Source: Pseudomonadota bacterium
Lineage (GTDB): Bacteria; Pseudomonadota; Alphaproteobacteria; Rickettsiales; SXRF01
Assembly (NCBI GenBank): GCA_963205245.1
Contig: CAUJIB010000002.1
Location: forward strand, 1 to 55,149
Direction: 5' to 3'
DNA length: 55,149 bases
Part shown: one piece after another, positions 38,124 to 46,665 of the stretch
Numbering within the stretch: position 1 is the stretch's first letter
Layout: the number at the start of each line of letters is the position of its first letter
The notes under the pieces: model-generated
What the model was told of the DNA's origin: nothing
What the model saw: only the letters and a program-made list of their open reading frames with translations
The model's database searches: none
Program-made: the position numbers and the translations under genes

Positions 38124-38210
38124 GTCATTGTGCGGAGGTGTAGCCGACAAAGCAATCCATGATTTTCAATATAACAAAACTGGATTGCTTCGCTTTCAGA
38201 TCGCGATGAC
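38124..38210. repeat. Dispersed palindromic repeat between ppk and ppx
   Basis: GTCATTG...AAGCAATCCA (38124-38159) is an imperfect inverted copy of TGGATTGCTT...GATGAC (38181-38210). The inner ten bases match exactly the element after gyrB. It ends six bases before the ppx ATG, so it forms most of the ppx leader and could affect coupling with ppk. Confidence 0.78.
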
Positions 38211-38216
38211 AAGGCT

Positions 38217-39689
38217 ATGACTGAATCTAACACAAAAGACGCACGCATCGGCATTATAGACATCGGTTCAAATTCTATTCGTTTAGTAGTATATGATCAG
38301 AATAAACGTACGCCGATTCCCATTTATAATGAAAAGGTCTTATGTGCACTCGGTAAAGGTCTTGCAACCAGTGGGTTGTTAAACCCAGATGGGGTGATTA
38401 TGGGTAAGGATGCATTGCGCCGATTTATCGCCATGGGGCGTAATATGGGCATTGCTGAGCTTCATATAATAGCAACTGCGGCTATTCGGGATGCTAAGGA
38501 CGGAAAAGATTTTACAGATTGGCTTGAGCAGACCCACCATGTAACTGCAGTAGTTATTTCCGGTGAGGAGGAGGCAAAATTAGGTGCATATGCCGTTTGT
38601 TCGTCAATATACAAACCGCATGGAATCAGTGCCGATTTGGGCGGCGGCAGCTTGGAGCTGGTTAGGGTTAATGACGGTGAGATAGATGGTCATACCAGCC
38701 TGCCGCTAGGGAGCTTGCGCATGATGGATGAAAGCAAAGGTGACCGTAATAAATTACGTAAACTTATAGATAAAAGATTTGCTGATATAGATTGGCTTGA
38801 TGCACAGAAAACCCCTAATATTTATGCAATTGGCGGTAGTTTTCGTGCTCTGGCAAAAATGCACATGGTTGCTCATGATTATCCGTTGCAGATTCTTCAT
38901 GAATATATGGTGAAAGCAAAAGAATTTCTGGATTTTATACAGGAAATTTCTGGAATGCCGTTGGAGAAGCTAGAAAAATATCCGGCAGTGGCAGCTAAGC
39001 GCGCTGCAGCTTTGCCAGGGGCTGCAATGGTATTGGAAACTTTAATTACTAGAAGCAAGGCAGAAAATATAGTGTTTTCTGCTAGCGGTATCCGTGAAGG
39101 TTATGTTTATAAAAAATTGCCGCTTCGTGAGCGTGATGATGATGGATTATTATTCTCATGCCGCGAATTTGCTTCCCGTAATGGGCGTAGTATTGCTTAT
39201 GGGCAGGAATTATTAGATTGGATGCAGCCATTAATACCTCAGGAAGCCGAGCAAATGAAAAGGTTGCGTCTGGTATTCTGCCTGTTATCGGATATTGCCG
39301 TCCATATTCATCCGGAATATCGCGGGGAATGGGCTTTCCAGAGGGTTATTTATTCAGCTTTTACCAGCATTACCCATAGGGAAAGGGTAATACTTGCCCT
39401 TGCCCTCTATCATCGCTACCAATTCAAAATCAAAGAAAATTATCCGCAATTACAACTTATAAATAATACAGATAAAGCATGGGCAAAATTGATGGGGACA
39501 AGCGCAAACCTTGCCTATCATTTATCTGGCAGCATCACTGGGAATCTACATAAAACTAATCTAATTATTAAAGAAAAAAATATAGCCCTGCAATTTATAG
39601 GTGATATGGCTGATTTAATGGGCGATTCAATCCAGAAGCGCATAGATGGAGTGAACGAAGCTTATAGGGATTATTTGTCCAGCTTATAA
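38217..39689 (+). CDS. ppx: Exopolyphosphatase, Ppx/GppA family
   Basis: Ppx removes terminal phosphates from polyphosphate and, in some members, converts pppGpp to ppGpp. The 490 residues show the ASKHA signatures IGIIDIGSNSIRLVVYD, ATAAIRDAKDG, VISGEEEAKLGAYAV, ADLGGGSLELV and AIGGSFRAL. The last 180 residues are the helical HD-like domain. The pair with ppk is the usual polyphosphate cycle. AAGG lies only two bases before the ATG. Confidence 0.95.
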   Translation: MTESNTKDARIGIIDIGSNSIRLVVYDQNKRTPIPIYNEKVLCALGKGLATSGLLNPDGVIMGKDALRRFIAMGRNMGIAELHIIATAAIRDAKDGKDFTDWLEQTHHVTAVVISGEEEAKLGAYAVCSSIYKPHGISADLGGGSLELVRVNDGEIDGHTSLPLGSLRMMDESKGDRNKLRKLIDKRFADIDWLDAQKTPNIYAIGGSFRALAKMHMVAHDYPLQILHEYMVKAKEFLDFIQEISGMPLEKLEKYPAVAAKRAAALPGAAMVLETLITRSKAENIVFSASGIREGYVYKKLPLRERDDDGLLFSCREFASRNGRSIAYGQELLDWMQPLIPQEAEQMKRLRLVFCLLSDIAVHIHPEYRGEWAFQRVIYSAFTSITHRERVILALALYHRYQFKIKENYPQLQLINNTDKAWAKLMGTSANLAYHLSGSITGNLHKTNLIIKEKNIALQFIGDMADLMGDSIQKRIDGVNEAYRDYLSSL

Positions 39690-39690
39690 A

Positions 39691-40188
39691 TTATCTGCTT
39701 TTTTGTGGTTTTGCGGCATTAGCTGCCTTAATGTTGTGGTTGCACTGTATAAATATATTTTCCACGGTTACAGCAGCAATAATAGGAACTGTTAAGTGAT
39801 GTTCTTCTTCCTTGATTTGCCTGATAATTTTCTGGTGGTCATCCCTTATGGTTCTGTTTGTTCCTTCTGCTTGTAAAATAGCTTCGGATAAAATTAGGGA
39901 TTTTAATAATTCTTTATCTTCAATATGTTTTATAGTGTTGTGATCCGGACAATCAACAGAATAGGTAGAAACATGTTGGAGCGGTTGAGGAGAATCTTTT
40001 GGTAAGGTTAAAACATATGTAGCCCCAACATGGGCTGTTAATGGGGTATCAGGGGTTTGTATAGATTTTTCTATAGATTTTTGATTTTGTGCAGAAAGTT
40101 TAGACAAGATGATATGTTTTCCAGTTTCGCGGATTTGGTTGATAATATTATCGTAATCTAGGTTTTTATTATCTATTATATCGGACAT
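39691..40188 (-). CDS. Unknown soluble protein (165 aa)
   Basis: The protein is hydrophilic and mostly helical with no signal peptide or recognised domain. The middle (about 50-85) has Pro/Thr-rich turns, and the last 20 residues are Ala/Lys/Asn-rich. It converges with ppx with one base between. It follows the lysozyme-like gene by 17 bases on the same strand, so the two are probably cotranscribed. Function unknown. Confidence 0.68.
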   Translation of the reverse strand: MSDIIDNKNLDYDNIINQIRETGKHIILSKLSAQNQKSIEKSIQTPDTPLTAHVGATYVLTLPKDSPQPLQHVSTYSVDCPDHNTIKHIEDKELLKSLILSEAILQAEGTNRTIRDDHQKIIRQIKEEEHHLTVPIIAAVTVENIFIQCNHNIKAANAAKPQKSR

Positions 40189-40205
40189 GTTCGTTTTCTT
40201 TTTGG

Positions 40206-41033
40206 TTATAATATAGCTGAAGGCTGTTGGTTTTTATTCTGCGATATATTAACTTTCGGGGTTCGCGGAGACGGGGTAGCGGAAGCATCACCTGCATATT
40301 TTATTCCTTCTGCTGGAGTAAATAATTTGGCAATTCCTTGGAATATGTTTTTAACCACATCAAGTACTACTTCTAAAAAACCTTTTAACTCGCCAAAAGC
40401 TTCCGGTGTGCTGCTGGAAATATGGTGTTTTTTACGCCAGTCATTTCGCTCTGCAACCGACATTACTTCATAATTATCAGGTTGATCCATTTTATGGTTA
40501 GCCCAAGCTTGTAAGTCACGGGCTGTAAAATCATTGAAATACTTTCTTTTGCCGTCCGAAGTATTAAGGTATATCTCTGCGTTAGCAGACATGGCTTTTG
40601 GTGAAAGTATTTTGCTAATCGGAATATTAGGATCTGATTTTAGAATGTTTATTGCACCATCAGCACCGGCGAAATGGGCAAGATATATTTCTCCGGCACT
40701 AGGCGGACGACCAGAAAAGGCAGATGTCAATGCCCTCTCATTATCTCTGGTAAAATCAATAGCTACTTTAATTTGCTGCTCTGGTTTCAGGCGGCCATCG
40801 CCATTTTTTGAGTTGGTTCTATCTATGTCAGTATTTTTATCTGCGTAAAGATTCCAAGTATTATCAATAAATTGAAATAAACCTGTGGCACTGCTTTTGC
40901 TATTTTTAGCATTTTTATCACCACGGCTTTCAACCCGCATTATTTTTGTAAGTACTATACGCCCTTGCTCTCCAAGACCTTTTTGATTGGAGATTTCATG
41001 CAGTTCATTGACATAGCTTTGCTTTGTACTCAT
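40206..41033 (-). CDS. Lysozyme-like (SLT-type) protein without signal peptide
   Basis: Residues 20-130 resemble the lytic transglycosylase fold: VLTKIMRVESRGDKNAK with catalytic Glu35, then SATGLFQFIDNTW and AHFAGADGAINIL. Transglycosylases cut peptidoglycan, but this 275-residue protein has no signal peptide, so export by a dedicated secretion system or phage-like release would be needed. A hydrophobic helix (FLEVVLDVVKNIFQGIAKLF, near 220-240) and a Pro/Ser/Asn-rich tail end the protein. The 165-residue unknown gene lies downstream. Confidence 0.78.
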   Translation of the reverse strand: MSTKQSYVNELHEISNQKGLGEQGRIVLTKIMRVESRGDKNAKNSKSSATGLFQFIDNTWNLYADKNTDIDRTNSKNGDGRLKPEQQIKVAIDFTRDNERALTSAFSGRPPSAGEIYLAHFAGADGAINILKSDPNIPISKILSPKAMSANAEIYLNTSDGKRKYFNDFTARDLQAWANHKMDQPDNYEVMSVAERNDWRKKHHISSSTPEAFGELKGFLEVVLDVVKNIFQGIAKLFTPAEGIKYAGDASATPSPRTPKVNISQNKNQQPSAIL

Positions 41034-41134
41034 GTTCTCATACTATCACAAAGAACCATTTGAAAATATGACATTTTAGTGAAAATTAATGGTAATAATC
41101 TTATTATGTCGCAAATATATATAAGTAACTGAAT

Positions 41135-41977
41135 TTACTTAATTTCAGTGGCAACATCAGTATTGGTTAGAAAGCTGCCGCGTGTGTAATAGCGTAATAC
41201 ATCGTCAAAACTATCGCGTAAATCCGTGCTGCTTGCTGTGTTGCGTCCGCTTACAAAAGAGTTAGAGAAAACACCTGCTGTTCCAGTGTTGTCGCAATGG
41301 CAATTGGTCAATTCGTTTGTATTGGTAATCCCCGCATTTTTTCTGGTTCCATTTAATTGAAATGCTCCATGACCATTTGCCCCATGGCTCAAAACTACAG
41401 CAAGGGCAATGGTGGTATTGGTGCTTCCGGAAATGTCATTTACAGAAATTTTGCTGGCAAATGGATAGTTAAGAAAATAGCTGGTAAAAGAATCAGTTGC
41501 AGTCATTGTTGTGTCAACAACGTAGCTGAATCTTCCGCCCCAAGAATCAAAAGCATATTCATCGGCAAGTCCGAGTGTGCGCACCGGTACAACTCCGCCT
41601 GCAAATGTAGATATATAAAAATTTGCTGTAGATGGAGTCGGGTTAGCAGAGCGGTTTCCATTGCCGTCATAAGTAGCACCGGTTATGCACGAGGTACCAG
41701 CAGTACTACCTTCAAATCCGAAGCGAACGTTTGTTATGGTATAAGTTGCATCTGCTGGACAAGGCAGGCGGTTGTTTTTCTTAACAAATGCTCCCAATGC
41801 CTGTTCAATGGCATCCATTTTATTTTTCAGGTTTATTTGTTTTGTTCTACGGAGATCTTGAGTAAGTGCCGATGCTATACCGCCAACCATCAGACCAAGG
41901 ACAACAAGAACAATTGAGATTTCCATCAAAGAAAATCCCTTTTCATCTGCTTTAAGCCTTACATTTCTTTTTGCCAT
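41135..41977 (-). CDS. Type IV pilin/pseudopilin-like protein
   Basis: From ATG 41977, which follows TTTGGAAAAATA, the protein has 280 residues. A positively charged leader ends in a prepilin peptidase site KG|FSLMEISIVLVVLGLMVG with Glu5 in the mature helix, followed by a long N-terminal helix. The C-terminal globular part has NRLPCPADAT and a DEYAFDSWGGRFSYVV block found in GspG/GspH-like pseudopilins. No assembly ATPase or secretin is in the window. An upstream Met at 42019 would overlap infC and lacks a ribosome site. It could be a minor pilin or type II secretion component. Confidence 0.82.
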   Translation of the reverse strand: MAKRNVRLKADEKGFSLMEISIVLVVLGLMVGGIASALTQDLRRTKQINLKNKMDAIEQALGAFVKKNNRLPCPADATYTITNVRFGFEGSTAGTSCITGATYDGNGNRSANPTPSTANFYISTFAGGVVPVRTLGLADEYAFDSWGGRFSYVVDTTMTATDSFTSYFLNYPFASKISVNDISGSTNTTIALAVVLSHGANGHGAFQLNGTRKNAGITNTNELTNCHCDNTGTAGVFSNSFVSGRNTASSTDLRDSFDDVLRYYTRGSFLTNTDVATEIK

Positions 41978-42005
41978 TATTTTTCCAAATGGTAGAGAAA
42001 TTTTG

Positions 42006-42518
42006 CTATTTAGGGCCAACCATCATTGAAATCTGCTTGCCCTCAATTCGCGGTGTATGCTCTATTTTAGCATGATCTGCCAATGATGTCTGCACTTGGG
42101 TTATTACTTTCATACCAATTTCAGAGTGATCAGCTTCACGTCCGCGGAATTTCAGTGTAATACGCACTTTGTCACCTTCTTCAAGGAAGGCAATTGTATT
42201 ACGGATTTTTATTTCCAGATCATGTTTGTCTATCATAGGGCGGAGTTTTAGCTCTTTTACCACTACAACTTTTTGTTTTTTGCGGGCTTCATGAGCTTTT
42301 TTCTGCAATTCATAGCGGTATTTACCGTAATCCAGAATTTTGCAGACAGGAGGAGAGGCGGTTGGCGATACTTCCACAAGGTCTAGCCCAGCTCTTTCAG
42401 CAAGTGACAAACCTTCAGCAACTGAAACAACACCGAGCATGTTGCCGTTTTGATCTATTAATCTAATGGAAGAAGAGTTAATTTCGCGGTTAACGCGTGG
42501 CTCATCAGGGCGACTCAT
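42006..42518 (-). CDS. infC: Translation initiation factor IF-3
   Basis: IF-3 keeps ribosomal subunits apart and proofreads start-codon choice. The 170 residues begin NREINSSSIRLIDQNGNMLG and contain GLDLVEVSPTASPPVCKILD, the linker HEARKKQKVVVVKELKLRP and the C-terminal IKIRNTIAFLEEGDKVRITLKFRGRE. Length is typical. It starts with ATG rather than the AUU/AUC seen in enterobacteria. A strong AGGAGG lies 31 bases upstream and seems to serve a nine-codon leader frame that overlaps the infC ATG. rpmI and rplT, the usual neighbours, are not adjacent. Confidence 0.96.
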   Translation of the reverse strand: MSRPDEPRVNREINSSSIRLIDQNGNMLGVVSVAEGLSLAERAGLDLVEVSPTASPPVCKILDYGKYRYELQKKAHEARKKQKVVVVKELKLRPMIDKHDLEIKIRNTIAFLEEGDKVRITLKFRGREADHSEIGMKVITQVQTSLADHAKIEHTPRIEGKQISMMVGPK

Positions 42519-42544
42519 AGTACGCCTAAAAACAGTTTATTCAA
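42515..42544 (-). promoter_or_regulatory. Possible leader peptide coupled to infC
   Basis: On the minus strand a TTG codon five bases after AGGAGG (42550-42555) opens a nine-codon frame (M N K L F L G V L) whose TGA overlaps the infC ATG (ATGA). No other use for this strong ribosome site is visible, because the infC frame has a stop between it and the ATG. Coupled initiation of infC is the simplest reading. Expression is not shown. Confidence 0.45.
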
Positions 42545-42676
42545 ACAGTCCTCCTGTAAAAAATTAAAAAACTAGCATAAATAGCTACGCTTACCAATAA
42601 TTATAACCATAAAAAGTTAATGAATTATTAGGAGGGTGTCTCAATAGCCTGAACTGATAGAAAAATCAAGCTGTAA

Positions 42677-43276
42677 TTACACACCATGTCCAGCAGAAGC
42701 TTCCTGTTGTTTTGCTGTAACAAGCGGGTTTCTAGCGTTGGTATCAGCTTGGAAATTAATTCCGCCATTATGTGCTTCCTGACCAATTTTTCGTACTTCT
42801 AATAGTATAGACGGATCTAGTCCCGTTACATTCCGTGTAGTATTGGCGACATCATTAGAGGTTGGTGCTTTCCCCCCAGCAACAGTTGATTTTTCTGTGA
42901 GGTCTTTTTTTGCGTTGGCTTCTTCTTCTTTATTAAGTCCTAATGCTGATAATATTATTGAGATAAATTTTCCAAAATCACCCAACGAATCAAGTAATCC
43001 AGTCCTTTTGTCTTTCTTTTCGTCTTCTTGTCCTTCTGGTTGTTTGGCCAGAGTTTTTTGGTGTTGTTTATTATCTTTTTCATTATCACCTGAATTATTT
43101 TCACTGGTATTAGGAATAGTGACATCAGAAGCCTTAGTAATTTTGGTAATTTTTTCTCCACCTTCTGTTAAACTAGGCGGATTTTTATCTAGGTCTAATA
43201 ATTGTCTTTCAAACCTCATTTCTGGTAAAGGCTTAGAATCTGTTGGTACAGTATCATAAATTTTAGTTTCAGCCAT
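42677..43276 (-). CDS. Unknown acidic, low-complexity protein (199 aa)
   Basis: The sequence is rich in Lys, Glu, Asp, Asn and Gln and probably disordered between residues 25 and 95. A short hydrophobic amphipathic stretch (LLDSLGDFGKFISIILSALG, about 95-114) stands out. No signal peptide or known domain is present. It lies between hisI and infC on the minus strand. Its style, a charged unstructured chain with one hydrophobic helix, is shared with other unknown proteins of the window. Function unknown. Confidence 0.68.
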   Translation of the reverse strand: MAETKIYDTVPTDSKPLPEMRFERQLLDLDKNPPSLTEGGEKITKITKASDVTIPNTSENNSGDNEKDNKQHQKTLAKQPEGQEDEKKDKRTGLLDSLGDFGKFISIILSALGLNKEEEANAKKDLTEKSTVAGGKAPTSNDVANTTRNVTGLDPSILLEVRKIGQEAHNGGINFQADTNARNPLVTAKQQEASAGHGV

Positions 43277-43357
43277 AAAAAATGCTCACATATTAGGTTT
43301 TATATTTCTATAGTCTAACAGCTTATTTTTGGTTTTGTGTGAAGATTGTGTTACAAT

Positions 43358-43693
43358 TCATAAAATCTTGGTAAAAAAACAGCTTCGTTCGCCCGTGTGG
43401 CAGGCTGCTCCAACTTGTTCTATTTTAAGAAGTATCGTATCACCGTCACAGTCTATCAGGCATTCTTTTAAGGTTTGGGTGTGTCCGGACGTTTCACCCT
43501 TGCGCCATAGCGAATTGCGGGAGCGTGACCAGTAATAAACATCTTTTGTGGTTAAGGTTTTTTCCAGAGATTGTGCGTTCATCCATGCCATCATCAGCAC
43601 TTCACCGCTTTGGTAATGCTGGGCAATGACAGGAACAAGCCCTTTTTCATTGAATTTTACCTGACTCAGGATTTCGGAAATATTTTGTGTCAT
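43358..43693 (-). CDS. hisI: Phosphoribosyl-AMP cyclohydrolase
   Basis: HisI opens the purine ring of PR-AMP in histidine synthesis. The 111 residues keep [39 protein letters not shown], the metal-binding [12 protein letters not shown] and [10 protein letters not shown]. Length is normal for the stand-alone cyclohydrolase. It is separated from other his genes here and lies 14 bases after xth on the same strand. Confidence 0.95.
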   Translation of the reverse strand: MTQNISEILSQVKFNEKGLVPVIAQHYQSGEVLMMAWMNAQSLEKTLTTKDVYYWSRSRNSLWRKGETSGHTQTLKECLIDCDGDTILLKIEQVGAACHTGERSCFFTKIL

Positions 43694-43707
43694 GGCGGTA
43701 ATGGTGG

Positions 43708-44505
43708 TTATAAATCAATATCAATCATTATAGGAACATGATCGGAAGGGGAAGTCCAATCCCTCGCATCTTTCAAGATGCTAAAGTTTTTTAAGGCTGG
43801 TTTTAAGTCAGGCGTTGTCCAGATATGATCCAGCCTTCTACCCCTATCGGATTTGCGCCAGTCGCGGTTACGATAGCTCCACCAGCTATATAGTTTTTGT
43901 TCGCTATCTACAAAATGCCTTGCTACGTCGCACCAGTTGTAGGAATCTTTAAGTTTGTTTAGTCTTGTTATTTCAGGTTCTGTATGGCTTACAACATTTA
44001 TAAGCTGCTTATGAGACCAGACATCATGGGGAAGTGGTGCTATATTGAAATCACCAAGTATAATAGCATTTTCCTTTGATTTTTTAAGTTCATCTGACCA
44101 CTCAGTCATTGCTTCTACAAAGCGTAGCTTGAAACCATATGCTGGATTTTGCTCTGGGTCTGGTATATCTCCGCCAGCCGGTACATAAAAATTATGTAGT
44201 GATATACCATCTTTCAGTTCTACGGAAATATGGCGTTTATCCTCAGAATTAGCTACTTTAAGGCAGTTTACTCTGGAAATAGGCTGTTTGGAAAGTATAG
44301 CAACACCATTATAGCTTTTTTGTCCAGAAAAGACTATATACGGAAAACCTAATGACTGCAGATCAGCTAACGGAAAAGAATCGTCATTGGTTTTTGTTTC
44401 TTGCAGGCAAATAACATCAGGCTGTGACTGCTCAACTAGTTTCCGCAATAAAGCTATACGGATACGGACGGAATTTACATTCCAGCTAACAATTCTTAGC
44501 GACAA
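43708..44505 (-). CDS. xthA: Exodeoxyribonuclease III
   Basis: ExoIII is the AP endonuclease and 3'-repair exonuclease of base excision repair. The 265 residues show [22 protein letters not shown] with the metal-binding Glu, [17 protein letters not shown], a [20 protein letters not shown] block and [10 protein letters not shown] with the catalytic Asp-His pair. Length is normal. The 65-residue gene upstream is separated by three bases. Confidence 0.95.
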   Translation of the reverse strand: MSLRIVSWNVNSVRIRIALLRKLVEQSQPDVICLQETKTNDDSFPLADLQSLGFPYIVFSGQKSYNGVAILSKQPISRVNCLKVANSEDKRHISVELKDGISLHNFYVPAGGDIPDPEQNPAYGFKLRFVEAMTEWSDELKKSKENAIILGDFNIAPLPHDVWSHKQLINVVSHTEPEITRLNKLKDSYNWCDVARHFVDSEQKLYSWWSYRNRDWRKSDRGRRLDHIWTTPDLKPALKNFSILKDARDWTSPSDHVPIMIDIDL

Positions 44506-44508
44506 AAA

Positions 44509-44706
44509 CTATATGCTCTTATAGGCAAGGGGAAGACCGGTGTTTTTATCAATGGCAAGGTTACCATCTTCAAACGCAGCTGCAATATAACGACCAACAC
44601 CGCTTTTAATGAATAGCACAGGCTTTACATTTTTACCGTTATATTTACGTAGGGCAGTTACTTTACCACGTGCTTCTGGATTGTTTTTACTTGATTTACC
44701 GCTCAT
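44509..44706 (-). CDS. Small unknown basic protein (65 aa)
   Basis: From ATG 44706, preceded by GGAAAGCGAG, this soluble protein has 65 residues and many Lys and Gly. The middle reads LFIKSGVGRYIAAAFEDGN. Small proteins of this style occur in other alphaproteobacteria, but I recall no function. It is the first gene of a string with xth and hisI, three bases upstream of xth, and is divergent from the TPR gene with about 160 bases between. Confidence 0.68.
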   Translation of the reverse strand: MSGKSSKNNPEARGKVTALRKYNGKNVKPVLFIKSGVGRYIAAAFEDGNLAIDKNTGLPLAYKSI

Positions 44707-44869
44707 AAAATACTCGCTTTCCAATTAAAATAGTTCTAAATAATGTTTCAAATTATGCGGGATTCTAGTAATATACGCAAAAACTGCAAGTGTTTTTATT
44801 GCAGAATTTTTTGTGGTTGTGTTGTACAATGCCCGAAAGTTTCACAAATTTTTATAAAAAGCATATAAT

Positions 44870-46654
44870 ATGTTGAAAATAAATAATAAAATTTCTAAAC
44901 CTCTAATGTTTTTATTATTGTTTGTATATAGTAATAATTTTGCTTTAGCAGAAAAATTCGCTTCTAACGATGATCAACAGCCAGTTCCACCAGCTTCTGG
45001 GGAAGTGAAGCAAGATGAAGGAAAGGATGAATTAGGTTCATCAGGCAGCTATTTATCCAGCCAGTTCTCCCGCGCTTCCGGTGATGTTGAAAAGGCAACA
45101 AAGTCTCTGGCTGTGGTATATGATAAAAATAAACAGGATATTGATATAGCTAACCAATTGATGGGGCTTTATTTAATTGGCGGAAAGATTGATAAAGCTA
45201 TGGATATAGCTTCCAACATCTCAAAAGATAACCCTAAAGAGCCAATAGCTGCCTTAATGCTTAGTTTGCGTGCTATAAAAAATAATGAAGCAGCAAATGC
45301 AGCAAAAATTTTGGATAATGTATTTGAAGATGGTGGCGGGCAATTATGGCTTCCATTGATTTATGCTTGGTTGGATTTAGATCAGCATAAATTACGCAAG
45401 CCTCTGCTTATGGAAGAGTTAAGTGCGGAAGTAGGCAGGGCAGCCCCGATAGTAAATTACCATCTGGCACTTATAAATGCACAAGCTGGTTTTACAGAAG
45501 AAGCGGTAAAAAACTTCAAGCAGGCAGTTGATGATTCTACCAATCCACCTGCCAGAATGATGCAGATGCTGGTACAGTTCTATGATAAAAATAAATCTCC
45601 TGAATTGCTAAAACCTATAGTAATTGCCTATCGTAAGGTGAATCCTTTTGCGGATAAAATAAAAGTATCGCCAATAAATAATATGCAGGATGGGGCAGCA
45701 GAAATTTTACTAACCATGGGTTCCATCATGCTTGCTTCTGATGTAACGCAGGATGCCACACTTTACTTGCAGCTGGCACTTTATCTGAAACCGGATCTGG
45801 AAGTTGCTAATCTCGTGCTAGCGCAGGCTTACGGCGAGTTACAGCAGTATGGTATTGCGAATGAGTTATTGGCAAAAATAAAACCGGCAAGCCAGCTATA
45901 TAGTACAGCTCAACTTTATATGGCAGTGAATCTAGGGCGATTAAAAAAAACTGATGAGGCAATAAATAAGCTTGATGCCCTTATTGCAGCATCTCCCAAT
46001 GATATAGAAGCCTATATGGCAAAAGGGGATCTGTTGCGTGGACAGGATCGTTACCCAGAAGCTATAAAAGTTTATGAGGCTGCTGTTGCTACAATCAAAG
46101 AGGTGAAGCCTCAGCATTGGCCAGTATTTTTTGCCTTGGGAACAGGATTTGATAAAATTGGTGATTGGATAAATTCTGAAAAAAACCTGAAACGCTCTTT
46201 GGACTTAAGTCCAGCGCAGCCTGATGTCCTGAATTATCTTGGTTATAGTTATCTCATGAGGGGAGAAAAAATAGCGCAGGCGAAAGATTTAATTGAAAAG
46301 GCGATAAAAAAACGTCCATCCGATCCGCAGATTATGGATAGTATGGGCTGGGCTTTATATCTATCAGGTGATTACAAGGCTTCTGTTGGTTATATTGAGA
46401 AAGCTCTAGCGGCACTTCCTTCTGATCCTACAATCAATGAACATTTAGGTGATATTTACTGGCGGTTAGGTCGTAAAACGGAAGCCCGTTTCCAATGGGA
46501 CAGATCACTGACTTATGCCAAAGATGATGCCCTTTCTCAGGAAATTCGCAAAAAAATAACAGATGGATTGCCTGAATTAAAAGCAAGTGAAAACACAGAA
46601 AAAAAAGAGATAGAAACTTCTGTTAATGCCGCAAGCGTTGCAGCAACAGAATAG
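44870..46654 (+). CDS. Exported tetratricopeptide-repeat protein
   Basis: The 594 residues begin with a signal peptide, cleaved probably after ...FALA (residue 27). An acidic linker follows, then many helical TPR-type repeats from about 55 to 570, with the clearest ones at PNDIEAYMAKGDLLRGQDRY, PAQPDVLNYLGYSYLMRGE and PSDPTINEHLGDIYWRLGRK. TPR arrays bind partner proteins. This periplasmic or outer-membrane TPR protein directly upstream of ispE is a conserved alphaproteobacterial arrangement. Its partners are unknown. Confidence 0.9.
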   Translation: MLKINNKISKPLMFLLLFVYSNNFALAEKFASNDDQQPVPPASGEVKQDEGKDELGSSGSYLSSQFSRASGDVEKATKSLAVVYDKNKQDIDIANQLMGLYLIGGKIDKAMDIASNISKDNPKEPIAALMLSLRAIKNNEAANAAKILDNVFEDGGGQLWLPLIYAWLDLDQHKLRKPLLMEELSAEVGRAAPIVNYHLALINAQAGFTEEAVKNFKQAVDDSTNPPARMMQMLVQFYDKNKSPELLKPIVIAYRKVNPFADKIKVSPINNMQDGAAEILLTMGSIMLASDVTQDATLYLQLALYLKPDLEVANLVLAQAYGELQQYGIANELLAKIKPASQLYSTAQLYMAVNLGRLKKTDEAINKLDALIAASPNDIEAYMAKGDLLRGQDRYPEAIKVYEAAVATIKEVKPQHWPVFFALGTGFDKIGDWINSEKNLKRSLDLSPAQPDVLNYLGYSYLMRGEKIAQAKDLIEKAIKKRPSDPQIMDSMGWALYLSGDYKASVGYIEKALAALPSDPTINEHLGDIYWRLGRKTEARFQWDRSLTYAKDDALSQEIRKKITDGLPELKASENTEKKEIETSVNAASVAATE

Positions 46655-46665
46655 TTTTTATAGTG

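Noticed and set aside
42630..42645. AGGAGG on the plus strand as a ribosome site for a small gene
   Set aside because: The only start following it (GTG) reaches a stop after three codons.
42843..43259. 138-codon plus-strand frame opposite the acidic unknown protein
   Set aside because: Ser/Leu-rich composition is what antisense of a Lys/Glu-rich gene gives, and there is no ribosome site.
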